A stretch of DNA of 64,000 nucleotides from Paracoccaceae bacterium (lineage in GTDB: Bacteria; Pseudomonadota; Alphaproteobacteria; Rhodobacterales; Rhodobacteraceae), in NCBI GenBank assembly GCA_027489355.1, contig JAIXZY010000049.1, positions 62,001 to 126,000 on the forward strand, read 5' to 3'. Each line of letters starts with the position of its first letter. Positions within the stretch are counted from its first letter, which is position 1. Below the pieces are notes generated by a model, which saw nothing but the letters and a program-made list of their open reading frames with translations, did not search any database and had not been told where the DNA came from. The position numbers were made by a program, and so were the translations under genes. This document shows, in pieces, positions 49,325-59,042 of the stretch.

Positions 49325-50695
49325 TTACAGGTCGTATCGCTGGTGCAGGACGGGCTGTTCGATCCGGGTCTTTCCCAGCCCGTCGGCAAGCGAGGCCCGG
49401 GCTGCGTCCTCGCCGTGGACAAGGAAAGTAACCTCGGGACTGCCGGTGCGGCGGTGCCAGTCCATCAGCCCGGACCGCCCGGCATGGGCGGAAAAGCCGT
49501 TGATCGTGTGGATCTGCGCCCGCACCGGAACCGTATCGCCAAAGAGTTTCACGGACTGCGCGCCGTCGATGATGATCCGCGCCAGCGTTCCTCGGGCCGC
49601 GAAGCCCACGAAGACCACGCTGCAATCGGCATGGCCCAGGTTGTGGCGCAGATGGTGGCGCACGCGTCCCCCGGTGCACATGCCGGAGCCCGCCATGATC
49701 ACCGCCCCCGACCTGACGGCGTTCAAGGCCATCGATTCGGACGCTTCTTCGACGAAATGCAGGTCCGGCAGGGCAAAGGGGTCATGGCCCTGCCCAAGCT
49801 GGACAGCAAGTTCGGGCTTCAGGTCATCGGGATGCCGCCGATAGATCTGCGTGGCCGAGATCGCCATTGGCGAATCCAGGAACACCGGCAGGGACGGGGG
49901 CAGCTTGCCCGCCACCCGCGCCTCGCGCAGGACGAACAGAAGCTCTTGCGCGCGTTCCAGGGCGAAGGTCGGAATGATGACATTGCCGCCGCGTTCCAGC
50001 GTGTGGCGGATCGCGGCCAGGAACTCGCTGACCGAGCTTTCCATCGACCTGTGGTCCCGGTCGCCATAGGTGCTTTCCATCACCACGACGTCCATGCCCG
50101 AGGGGGGGCGGGGTCCGGTCAGCAGCAACCGGTTCTGCGGGCCAATGTCGCCGGAAAACAGGATGCGCTTGGTCCCGCCGCGGCTGGTGATTGCCAGTGA
50201 GACGCTGGCAGAGCCCAGGATGTGCCCCGCGTCATGCCAGTCCGCGACAATCCCGTCGCCAAGGTCCATCTGGTGTCCGCAGGTCGCGGTCCGTCCGAAG
50301 CGGTCCAGGCTGTCCATCACGTCCAGCGTATCGTAAAGCGGTTGTCCGCCAAGCCCGTGGCGATGCTGACGCCGTGCTTCCTCTTGATGCAGCCGCGCGG
50401 AATCGAGCAGCACGAGCCGCGTCAGATCCCGCGTGGCCTGTGTACAGATGATCTCTCCGGCAAAGCCGCGCTTGACCAGAAGCGGGATGCGCCCGCAGTG
50501 GTCCAGATGCGCGTGGGTCAGCAAAAGCAGGTCCACCGACCGGGGATCGAACCCGAAATCGCCCGCGTTCTCTTCGTCCAGTTCCCGTCCGCCCTGGAAC
50601 ATGCCGCAGTCGACAAGGATGCGGCGGCCGTTGGCCTCGACCAGATGGCATGAGCCGGTCACATCCCCTGCCGCGCCATGAAACGTCAGACGCAT
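49325..50695 (-). CDS. MBL-fold beta-CASP ribonuclease-like protein
   Basis: The 456-residue protein starts MRLTFHGAAGDVTGSCHLVE after AAAGGGG. It carries the MBL zinc motif LLTHAHLDHCGRIPLL (about residue 58) and further ligands at DAGHILGSASVSLA and FSGDIGPQNR. The beta-CASP domain follows, then the RMMBL C-terminal motif GFSAHAGRSGLMDW. Members include CPSF-73-like RNA endo/exonucleases, and this prokaryotic type is often annotated as an RNA specificity factor. It is the first gene of the operon with ftsH, mgtA and the phosphoribosyltransferase, and an FNR-type box lies 72 bases upstream. Confidence 0.85.
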   Translation of the reverse strand: MRLTFHGAAGDVTGSCHLVEANGRRILVDCGMFQGGRELDEENAGDFGFDPRSVDLLLLTHAHLDHCGRIPLLVKRGFAGEIICTQATRDLTRLVLLDSARLHQEEARRQHRHGLGGQPLYDTLDVMDSLDRFGRTATCGHQMDLGDGIVADWHDAGHILGSASVSLAITSRGGTKRILFSGDIGPQNRLLLTGPRPPSGMDVVVMESTYGDRDHRSMESSVSEFLAAIRHTLERGGNVIIPTFALERAQELLFVLREARVAGKLPPSLPVFLDSPMAISATQIYRRHPDDLKPELAVQLGQGHDPFALPDLHFVEEASESMALNAVRSGAVIMAGSGMCTGGRVRHHLRHNLGHADCSVVFVGFAARGTLARIIIDGAQSVKLFGDTVPVRAQIHTINGFSAHAGRSGLMDWHRRTGSPEVTFLVHGEDAARASLADGLGKTRIEQPVLHQRYDL

Positions 50696-50767
50696 GTCTG
50701 GCCCCTTTCGACACCGGTCACAGTCACCCGCAGTCTGCGAGGATCGTGGAAAGATCAGACGCCGGCG

Positions 50768-50781
50768 TTGACCTGAGTCAA
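50768..50781 (-). promoter_or_regulatory. FNR-type box TTGACCTGAGTCAA before the MBL-ftsH-mgtA operon
   Basis: The palindrome TTGAC-N4-GTCAA belongs to the FNR/CRP family of sites and lies 72 bases before the MBL gene start. It is one base per half-site away from the perfect FnrL box at 13789. Confidence 0.6.
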
Positions 50782-50834
50782 CCGGGAAACGGCCCCCGCA
50801 ACCGTTGCGCCGTCCTGTCGGGAGAGCGGCGCGC

Positions 50835-51605
50835 CTATTCGGCCGTGTCCTGCATCGTCACGGTTGCCGATCCGATCCCGTCGATCTGGACCGACACCAC
50901 ATCGCCCGCCTTCACCGGGCGCGATCCGATCGAGGTGCCGACCGCAATCACGTCGCCGGGTTCCAGCGTCATGTCGCAGGACAGGAGGCGGACAATCTCG
51001 GGCGGGGATAGGATCATGTCTGCCGCGGGATAGGACTGACGCTCGCGTCCGTTGACCAGCGTGCGGATCGTCAGGTCGCGCCAGTCGAGGCCGGTGGCGA
51101 TGACCGGCCCGATCACGCCGAACCCGTCGAACCCCTTGGCCCGCGTCCATTGCGGAAAGGCGGGGTCGGCGGTCAGGATGTCCAGAGAGGTCAGGTCGTT
51201 GATGCAGGTATAGCCCAGGATCGCCGCTTCCGCCTCGGCGGCGCTGGCGTTCCGGCAGCGCGCACCGATGACGATGCCGAGCTCGCCTTCAAAGACGACG
51301 CGCCCCGCAGACTGCGGCAGTGCGACCGTCGCGCCATCCCCCGTGACGGAGGAGGCTGGCTTCAGGAAATACAGCGGATGGGTCGGGATCGCCCAGCGAT
51401 TGCGCGCAGCGGCGGCGTGGAAGTTGTTCCACAGCCCGACGAACTTGCCCGGAGCGCACGGGGCCAGCAGGCTGGCACCCTGCATCGGGATGGGCGCACC
51501 CTGGGTCTGGTCGCTGCCCAGTCCTGCCATCGGTTGCAGCCGGTCCCCCCGGAGAAGCCCGGTGACGATGTGACCGTCCGCTGTCTTGATCCGTGCCCAG
51601 GCCAT
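50835..51605 (-). CDS. FAH family hydrolase/isomerase
   Basis: The 256-residue protein starts MAWARIKTADGHIVTGLLRG. The FAH C-terminal fold is marked by RVVFEGELGIVIGARC (the ExE metal pair, about residue 107) and NDLTSLDILTADPA, with GDVIAVGTSIGSRPVKAGDV near the C-terminus. Such enzymes hydrolyse or isomerise dioxo-acids in aromatic degradation, for instance the homoprotocatechuate route. The substrate is unknown. The gene lies 55 bases from the icd stop and on the same strand, so it may be read with icd. Confidence 0.85.
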   Translation of the reverse strand: MAWARIKTADGHIVTGLLRGDRLQPMAGLGSDQTQGAPIPMQGASLLAPCAPGKFVGLWNNFHAAAARNRWAIPTHPLYFLKPASSVTGDGATVALPQSAGRVVFEGELGIVIGARCRNASAAEAEAAILGYTCINDLTSLDILTADPAFPQWTRAKGFDGFGVIGPVIATGLDWRDLTIRTLVNGRERQSYPAADMILSPPEIVRLLSCDMTLEPGDVIAVGTSIGSRPVKAGDVVSVQIDGIGSATVTMQDTAE

Positions 51606-51660
51606 GCTGTTCCCGCAAGGTCGTGGGGCCGGACCTGTCGCCGGGTCCGGCCCTTACCAT

Positions 51661-53883
<2,223 letters not shown>

Positions 53884-54025
53884 TTGCAGCCCTGCTGTTG
53901 TCTGTGGCGCCATGCGTCGGGCGAGGCGATGCACGCTGCACCGACCCGCCCGACAGCCTGTCGCGGAACCTAAACCGCTTGCCGGCGGGGCGAAAGCGCC
54001 AAGTCGACACCTTCGCCGGCCGCGG

Positions 54026-54709
54026 TCAGACGACCTTGACGGTCAGCGAGCCCAGCCCCTCGATGCTCGCCTCCATCGTGTCGCCGCGAACCACGGCGTT
54101 CACGCCCGAGGGGGTGCCCGACATGATCACGTCCCCGGCCTGCAGTTCGAAATACTCCGACAGGTAGGAAATCATCTCTGGCACCTTCCAGATCATCTGG
54201 TTCAGGTCGCCCTCCTGGCGCAGATCGCCGTTCACCTTCAGCTCGATGCGACCGTGGTCGGGGTGGCCCACCTGCGATACCGGCTGAAGCGGCCCGACGG
54301 GGCCTGAGCGTTCGAAAGCCTTGCCGATCTCCCACGGGCGGCCGAGCTTCTTCGCCTCGCCCTGCAGGTCGCGGCGGGTCATGTCCAGCGACACGGCATA
54401 ACCCCAGACATGGTTCAAGGCGTCCGAAATGGCGATGTTGGTGCCGCCCGATTTCAGCGCGACGACCAGCTCGACCTCGTGGTGCACGTCGTTGCTGTGC
54501 GGCGGATAGGGGAACTCGCCCGTCGAATCGAGGTTGTTGGGGTTCTTCTGGAAGAAGAAGGGCGGCTCGCGATCCGGGTCATGGCCCATCTCGACCGCGT
54601 GGGCAGCGTAGTTGCGCCCGATGCAGTAGACACGGCGCACGGGAAAGTCCCCGCCGCCACTGACGGGAATCGAGGGGATTTGGGGGGCGGGGATCACGTA
54701 GTCGGCCAT
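54026..54709 (-). CDS. FAH family hydrolase, fumarylpyruvate hydrolase-like
   Basis: The 227-residue protein starts [41 protein letters not shown] and [12 protein letters not shown] are close to the fumarylpyruvate hydrolase group of the gentisate pathway. The metal-binding [14 protein letters not shown] (ExE) and [15 protein letters not shown] at the end are present. It would cleave fumarylpyruvate into fumarate and pyruvate. No gentisate dioxygenase is in the window. It is divergent from the GntR-type regulator, whose operator lies between the two starts. Confidence 0.85.
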   Translation of the reverse strand: MADYVIPAPQIPSIPVSGGGDFPVRRVYCIGRNYAAHAVEMGHDPDREPPFFFQKNPNNLDSTGEFPYPPHSNDVHHEVELVVALKSGGTNIAISDALNHVWGYAVSLDMTRRDLQGEAKKLGRPWEIGKAFERSGPVGPLQPVSQVGHPDHGRIELKVNGDLRQEGDLNQMIWKVPEMISYLSEYFELQAGDVIMSGTPSGVNAVVRGDTMEASIEGLGSLTVKVV

Positions 54710-54860
54710 GTTCTACCTCTTCAGGACGGACGCATGCGGCGGACGCTATCGCAGGACCGGTCTGAAATCAATCGGAATGGTTTGGATTTATGCGGGTTGG
54801 CGAAACCGATTTTTGATTGATTTTTGAAGAATCGTCGCTTAGCCTTGCTAAAGTGGGTTA

Positions 54861-54874
54861 ATTGGTTGACCAAT
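54861..54874. promoter_or_regulatory. FadR-type operator ATTGGT-TG-ACCAAT
   Basis: The 14-base palindrome matches the TGGT-N-ACCA type of FadR-branch GntR operators. It lies 12 bases before the start of the regulator, in the divergent control region shared with the fumarylpyruvate hydrolase-like gene. It supports autoregulation. Confidence 0.6.
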
Positions 54875-54886
54875 CGGGGGCGGTGG

Positions 54887-55576
54887 ATGCGCGATCAGAT
54901 GACAGATGTGCTGGATCCGGTGGCCCGCCTGCGCGGGTTCATCAAGGAGGGCGGGTTTTCCGGCGGCGGGCGTCTGCCGCCCGAGCGGCACCTGTCCGAC
55001 CAGCTGGGCCTGTCGCGGGCCACGCTGCGCAAGGCGCTGGACGCGCTGGAGCGTGACGGGGTCATCTGGCGCCACGTCGGCAAGGGAACCTTCGTGTCCG
55101 ACGGCCCCCGCCCCGAGGCCGACCAGCCCGGACCGATGGTGGACCTCGCCCGTCAGCTGACGCCTTTCCGCATGATGCGCGCCCGCATGACGATCGAGCC
55201 CGCCATCGCCCGCGAGGCTGCCGTCAACGCCTCGGCGGAGGCGCTGCAGAAAATGCGCCGCGCCATCGAACGGGCAAAGGATGCGACCACCTGGAAGGAA
55301 TACGAGATCCAGGACGACCTGTTTCACCGCTCGGTCGCCGAGGCCAGCGACAACCTTCTGCTCCTGACCCTGTTCGACCAGCTGAACGAGGTGCGGCGGG
55401 CCGTGGCCTGGGGCAGCGTGACGCGCGAGACCGAACGCCCCTCGCGCGATCATTCCAGTTTTCCCGAGCATGACGCGATTGCCGTGGCGATTGCCGACCG
55501 CGATCCGGGGGCGGCCTACGAGGCGATGCGCAAGCATCTTGGCTCGGTGGCCCGGCGACTGTTCGGAGAGGTGTGA
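54887..55576 (+). CDS. GntR family regulator of the FadR type
   Basis: The 229-residue protein starts MRDQMTDVLDPVARLRGFIK. A winged helix-turn-helix (LPPERHLSDQLGLSRATLRK) leads to a C-terminal FCD ligand domain with an MTIEPAIAREAAVN helix and the metal-binding His residues of DDLFHRSVAEAS and of MRKHLGSVA. The start at 54887 is chosen because the operator lies just before it; a longer reading (from 54824) would run through that operator. Downstream ABC genes begin 88 bases after the stop, so the regulator likely controls the transporter and the divergent hydrolase. Confidence 0.9.
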   Translation: MRDQMTDVLDPVARLRGFIKEGGFSGGGRLPPERHLSDQLGLSRATLRKALDALERDGVIWRHVGKGTFVSDGPRPEADQPGPMVDLARQLTPFRMMRARMTIEPAIAREAAVNASAEALQKMRRAIERAKDATTWKEYEIQDDLFHRSVAEASDNLLLLTLFDQLNEVRRAVAWGSVTRETERPSRDHSSFPEHDAIAVAIADRDPGAAYEAMRKHLGSVARRLFGEV

Positions 55577-55664
55577 AAGCAGGAGACGACCGCCCGGAGC
55601 GGGGAGAGCAGGAGGCCGATCCGGGCAAAGCCGGCAGTGAAACGAATTCTCAGGGAGGAGAATC

Positions 55665-56627
55665 ATGAACGCCTTCATCGCAAGACTTGCAGGGGTCGCC
55701 CTTGCCGCCAGCATGACCCTGTCGGCCGCCGAGGCCGAGACGATCCGCATCGCACTGGCAGAGCCGCCCTCGGACGAGATGGCCGCCTTCTTCGTCGCGC
55801 TCGACCGCGCAAAGGCCAACGGGCTGGACTACGAATGGACCGCCTTCGCCGAGGAAGAGCTTGCCATCCAGGCGGTGCTGAGCGGTGACATGGATATTGC
55901 CTTCGGCACGCCCTACGCAGCCATGCAGCGGTCGAAGGCTCCGGTGCGGATCATCTTCCAGCTGTCCAAGCTGGTGTTCTTCCCCGTGACGACCAAGGAA
56001 TTCAACACGCTGAAGGATCTGGACGGCCAGCCGATCATGCTTCACTCGCGCGGGGGCGGCACGGATTCCATCGCCAACGTCATCGAGCAGAAGGAAGGCA
56101 TCACCTTCGGCGAGCGGTCCTATGTCCCGGGGTCCGACAAGCGCGTGCTGGCGATGCTGGCCGGGCAAGGCAAGGCCACGATCCTCGACCTCGCCAACCG
56201 CAACAAGATCATCGAGGAAGCCGGCGACCGCTTCAACTCCTTGCCGATGTTCGAGGTGAAGGCCAGCGACGAGGCGCTGTTCGCGAACCTCGACTGGATC
56301 AAGGAGAACGAAGAGGCGGTGAACATCCTGGTCAAGGCGCTGCACAGCACCTGGTCGGACATGGCCAAGGACCCGACGATCATCCGGCGTGAGACCAGCC
56401 CCGATGGCCCGATCGGCCAGCTGCCCGAGGAAGTTCTTGCCGGGATCGACGAGTTCTACACCGAAGCCGTGGCCGGCGGCCTGTACGACCCCAACGGCGG
56501 CGGCCGCGAGGCGGCGAAGGCCGACATGGAGTGGTTCGTCGAAGCGGGCCAGCTGGAAGGCGACCCGGCCACGCTGAACCCGGAGGACTTCTGGTACTTC
56601 GCGCCCCTCGACGCGGCGATGAAGTAA
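55665..56627 (+). CDS. ABC transporter substrate-binding protein, NitT/TauT type
   Basis: The 320-residue protein has a signal peptide (MNAFIARLAGVALAASMTLS) and the NMT1/TauA-like fold: IRIALAEPPSDEMAAFFVAL, LSGDMDIAFGTPYAAMQ and DGQPIMLHSRGGGTDSIANV. It captures the substrate in the periplasm for the permeases downstream. The upstream GGGAGGAGAATC gives a strong ribosome binding site. The substrate is unknown; the family includes sulfonates, nitrate, aromatics and pyrimidines. An intercistronic hairpin lies just after its stop. Confidence 0.88.
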   Translation: MNAFIARLAGVALAASMTLSAAEAETIRIALAEPPSDEMAAFFVALDRAKANGLDYEWTAFAEEELAIQAVLSGDMDIAFGTPYAAMQRSKAPVRIIFQLSKLVFFPVTTKEFNTLKDLDGQPIMLHSRGGGTDSIANVIEQKEGITFGERSYVPGSDKRVLAMLAGQGKATILDLANRNKIIEEAGDRFNSLPMFEVKASDEALFANLDWIKENEEAVNILVKALHSTWSDMAKDPTIIRRETSPDGPIGQLPEEVLAGIDEFYTEAVAGGLYDPNGGGREAAKADMEWFVEAGQLEGDPATLNPEDFWYFAPLDAAMK

Positions 56628-56640
56628 CCTCTGCCGACCC

Positions 56641-56669
56641 CGCCGTCGGCAGCCCGCCTGCCGACGGCG
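56641..56669 (+). terminator. Intercistronic hairpin CGCCGTCGGCAG-CCCGC-CTGCCGACGGCG
   Basis: Twelve-base perfect arms lie 14 bases after the substrate-binding protein stop and 30 before the permease start. Only weak T content follows. Such hairpins stabilise the upstream mRNA or thin out downstream transcription, giving an excess of the binding protein. Confidence 0.7.
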
Positions 56670-56698
56670 TCTTCACATTCCCCAAGGTGGACCGCGAC

Positions 56699-57463
56699 GT
56701 GACCAGACACCGTCCCCTCTTGCTGAAGCTTCTGTCGGCCCTGATCGTCTTCGGCGCCTGGGAGATCGCCGGACGCATCCCCGTCAGCTATGCCTTCCCG
56801 ACCTTCCTCGACTCGATGGCGGCCCTGGCCCGGATGACCTTCGACGGGTCGATCTTCGTGGCCTATGCCGAAACCCTGCAACCGCTTGTGGTAGGCGTCG
56901 CGATCTCGGCCGTCTTCGGGATCGGGCTTGGCCTGTGGATCGGGCTGAGCAAAGGGTTCGAGTGGCTCTTCTCGCCGATCTTCATCGTCATGCAGGCCGC
57001 ACCCCTGGCCGCGCTGATCCCTATCCTCGTCATGGTCTACGGCATCGGCCTGACCTCGAAGGTCTTTGTGGTCTGCATCATGGCGATGCCCGTCATCGTG
57101 CTGAACACGGCCTCGGCGGTGCGCAACACGCCTGCGTCGCTGAAGGAAATGGCCACGTCCTTCCTGGCCCGCGACCGGGACGTGCTGCTGAAGATCATCC
57201 TTCCCGCCGCCTCGCCCGTCATCTTCTCGGGCCTGCGCCTGGGCGTTTCGGCGGGTTTCATCGGGGCCATCCTGTCCGAACTGAAAATCACGCCGACCGG
57301 GGTTGGCGACATCATCACCTACAGCCGCTCCATCGCCGACTACCCCAGCATGTACGCGGCCATCTTCTCGATCATCCTTCTGGCAGTGATCTTCCTGAAC
57401 CTGCTTGAGAAGCTTGAAAACGTCCTCTTTGAAGGGAACAACCGTGGATATGCAGCCGATTAA
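56699..57463 (+). CDS. ABC transporter permease 1, NitT/TauT type
   Basis: The 254-residue protein starts at a GTG (VTRHRPLLLKLLSALIVFGA) with AAGGTGG upstream. Six hydrophobic helices and the EAA-like loop (NTPASLKEMATSFLARDRDV near residue 150) that contacts the ATPase are visible. It forms the transport channel, here together with a second permease encoded after the ATPase gene. The 3' end overlaps the ATPase gene by 20 bases. A start farther upstream is excluded by the intercistronic hairpin. Confidence 0.88.
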   Translation: MTRHRPLLLKLLSALIVFGAWEIAGRIPVSYAFPTFLDSMAALARMTFDGSIFVAYAETLQPLVVGVAISAVFGIGLGLWIGLSKGFEWLFSPIFIVMQAAPLAALIPILVMVYGIGLTSKVFVVCIMAMPVIVLNTASAVRNTPASLKEMATSFLARDRDVLLKIILPAASPVIFSGLRLGVSAGFIGAILSELKITPTGVGDIITYSRSIADYPSMYAAIFSIILLAVIFLNLLEKLENVLFEGNNRGYAAD

Positions 57464-58241
57464 GCCCGAGACACGGCAGGCCGTAACCGACAGCGCCGTT
57501 TCCGTCCGCAATGTCTCGAAGGTCTACGGCGACGTTCAGGCGCTGAAGGATCTGACGCTGGAATTTCCCCGCGGGGAATTGACGTCGCTGCTCGGGCCGT
57601 CGGGCTGCGGCAAGACCACGCTTCTGAAGATCATCGCGGGGCTTCTGCCGGCGACCTCGGGCGAGATCGAGGTCAACGGCCAGAAGGTCACGGGTCCCGG
57701 CCCGGACCGGTCCTTCGTCTTCCAGGATTTCGCGCTGCTGCCCTGGGCCAGCGTGCTGCGCAACGTGGCCTTCGGGCTGGAACTGCGCGGCGTGGCGAAG
57801 TCCGAGCGCGAGGCGATTGCCGAGAAATACATCCGCGAGGTCGGCCTTGCGGGGTTCGAGAAGAAGTTCCCCCACCAGCTGTCCGGCGGCATGCGCCAGC
57901 GGGTCGGCCTGGCCCGCGCCCTGTCGGTCAATGCTCAGGTGCTGCTGCTGGACGAGCCCTTCTCGGCCGTCGACGAACAGACGCGCCGCAAGTTCCAGGA
58001 AGACCTGCTGCAGCTGGTCAAGAACGAGAAGAAGACCTTCATCTTCGTGACCCATTCCATCGAAGAAGCGGTCTACGTCTCGGACCAGATCGCCATCCTG
58101 CTGCCGCGTCCCAGCCGGGTGTCCGAGATCATCCGGCCGTCCAGCTTCCGCGACAAGAGCGTGGACAACATCCGCCGCGACCCCGAATACCTCGACATCG
58201 TCGACCGGATCTGGGCCTCGCTGCGCAGCTATGTGGAGTAG
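57444..58241 (+). CDS. ABC transporter ATP-binding protein, NitT/TauT type
   Basis: The 265-residue protein starts at GTG 57444 with AAGGG at a spacing of 7 bases; an ATG two codons later has poorer spacing. Walker A is GPSGCGKTTLLKIIAGLLPA (about residue 55), the signature is LSGGMRQRVGLARAL (about residue 155), Walker B is VLLLDEPFSAVD, and the switch His is in VTHSIEEAV. It drives import with two permeases. Full length and intact. Confidence 0.94.
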   Translation: MDMQPIKPETRQAVTDSAVSVRNVSKVYGDVQALKDLTLEFPRGELTSLLGPSGCGKTTLLKIIAGLLPATSGEIEVNGQKVTGPGPDRSFVFQDFALLPWASVLRNVAFGLELRGVAKSEREAIAEKYIREVGLAGFEKKFPHQLSGGMRQRVGLARALSVNAQVLLLDEPFSAVDEQTRRKFQEDLLQLVKNEKKTFIFVTHSIEEAVYVSDQIAILLPRPSRVSEIIRPSSFRDKSVDNIRRDPEYLDIVDRIWASLRSYVE

Positions 58242-58247
58242 GGTCGC

Positions 58248-59000
58248 ATGACACTTCTTGGCTACAGGCTGCCGGCCCTGTCCTCGCTGATTATCTGGGC
58301 ACTCTTGTGGGAGGTGGTGGGCCGTCTTGGCCTGACCTTCTTCATCCCGCCCTTTTCCGAAGTGGTGGCCACGCTGGTCGGGCTGATCCCGACGCGGGCC
58401 TTCCTGAACGCGCTCTGGGTGACGGCCTATGCCTTCCTGGCCGGGGTATTCTTTGCCATCGTCATCGGCATCCCGATCGGCATCCTGATGGGCAAGAACC
58501 GGATCATCGACGAGCTTCTGCTGCCGTGGGTCAACATCTTCCTCTCGGCCCCCCTGACCGCGCTGGTGCCGGTGCTGATGGTGCTGTTCGGCTTCGGCAC
58601 CAAGACGGTGATCATCACGACCACGCTCTTCGCGATCTGGATCATCATCCTGAACGCCCGCGCCGGAGTGCGGCAGATCAACCGGTCGCTGGTGGAAATG
58701 GCGCGCAGCTTCGGCGCCTCGCCGTTGGACGCCTTCGTGAAGATCTACTTCTGGGCCGCGTTGCCGGAGATCCTGGGCGGCGTCCGCATCGGGGTGATCC
58801 GCGCGGTCAAGGGCGTGATCATCGGCCAGCTCCTGATTTCCATCGTGGGCTTCGGCGCGCTGTTCGAGCTTTATTCCAGCCAGTTCCTGATGGCGGAATT
58901 CTGGGCTGTGCTGATCGTGCTGTTCGGCCTGGCCTTCGCGCTGTCGGAATTCCTGGCGTATCTGGAGCGGAAGGTTTCCTACTACGCCGCCTCGCGCTAG
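58248..59000 (+). CDS. ABC transporter permease 2, NitT/TauT type
   Basis: The 250-residue protein starts MTLLGYRLPALSSLIIWALL and has six hydrophobic segments with the EAA-like loop (NRSLVEMARSFGASPLDAFV near residue 145). It follows the ATPase stop by six bases. Two different permeases in one operon suggest a heterodimeric channel. It is not a copy of permease 1: their loop sequences clearly differ. Confidence 0.9.
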   Translation: MTLLGYRLPALSSLIIWALLWEVVGRLGLTFFIPPFSEVVATLVGLIPTRAFLNALWVTAYAFLAGVFFAIVIGIPIGILMGKNRIIDELLLPWVNIFLSAPLTALVPVLMVLFGFGTKTVIITTTLFAIWIIILNARAGVRQINRSLVEMARSFGASPLDAFVKIYFWAALPEILGGVRIGVIRAVKGVIIGQLLISIVGFGALFELYSSQFLMAEFWAVLIVLFGLAFALSEFLAYLERKVSYYAASR

Positions 59001-59042
59001 GTCTGTGCTCCGGACCACCGCTGAACGAAAGAGAAAATCGAC

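Noticed and set aside
47054-50200. A 1048-codon open frame on the plus strand opposite ftsH and the MBL gene
   Set aside because: It runs antisense to the ATPase, protease and MBL motifs and has no recognisable domain.
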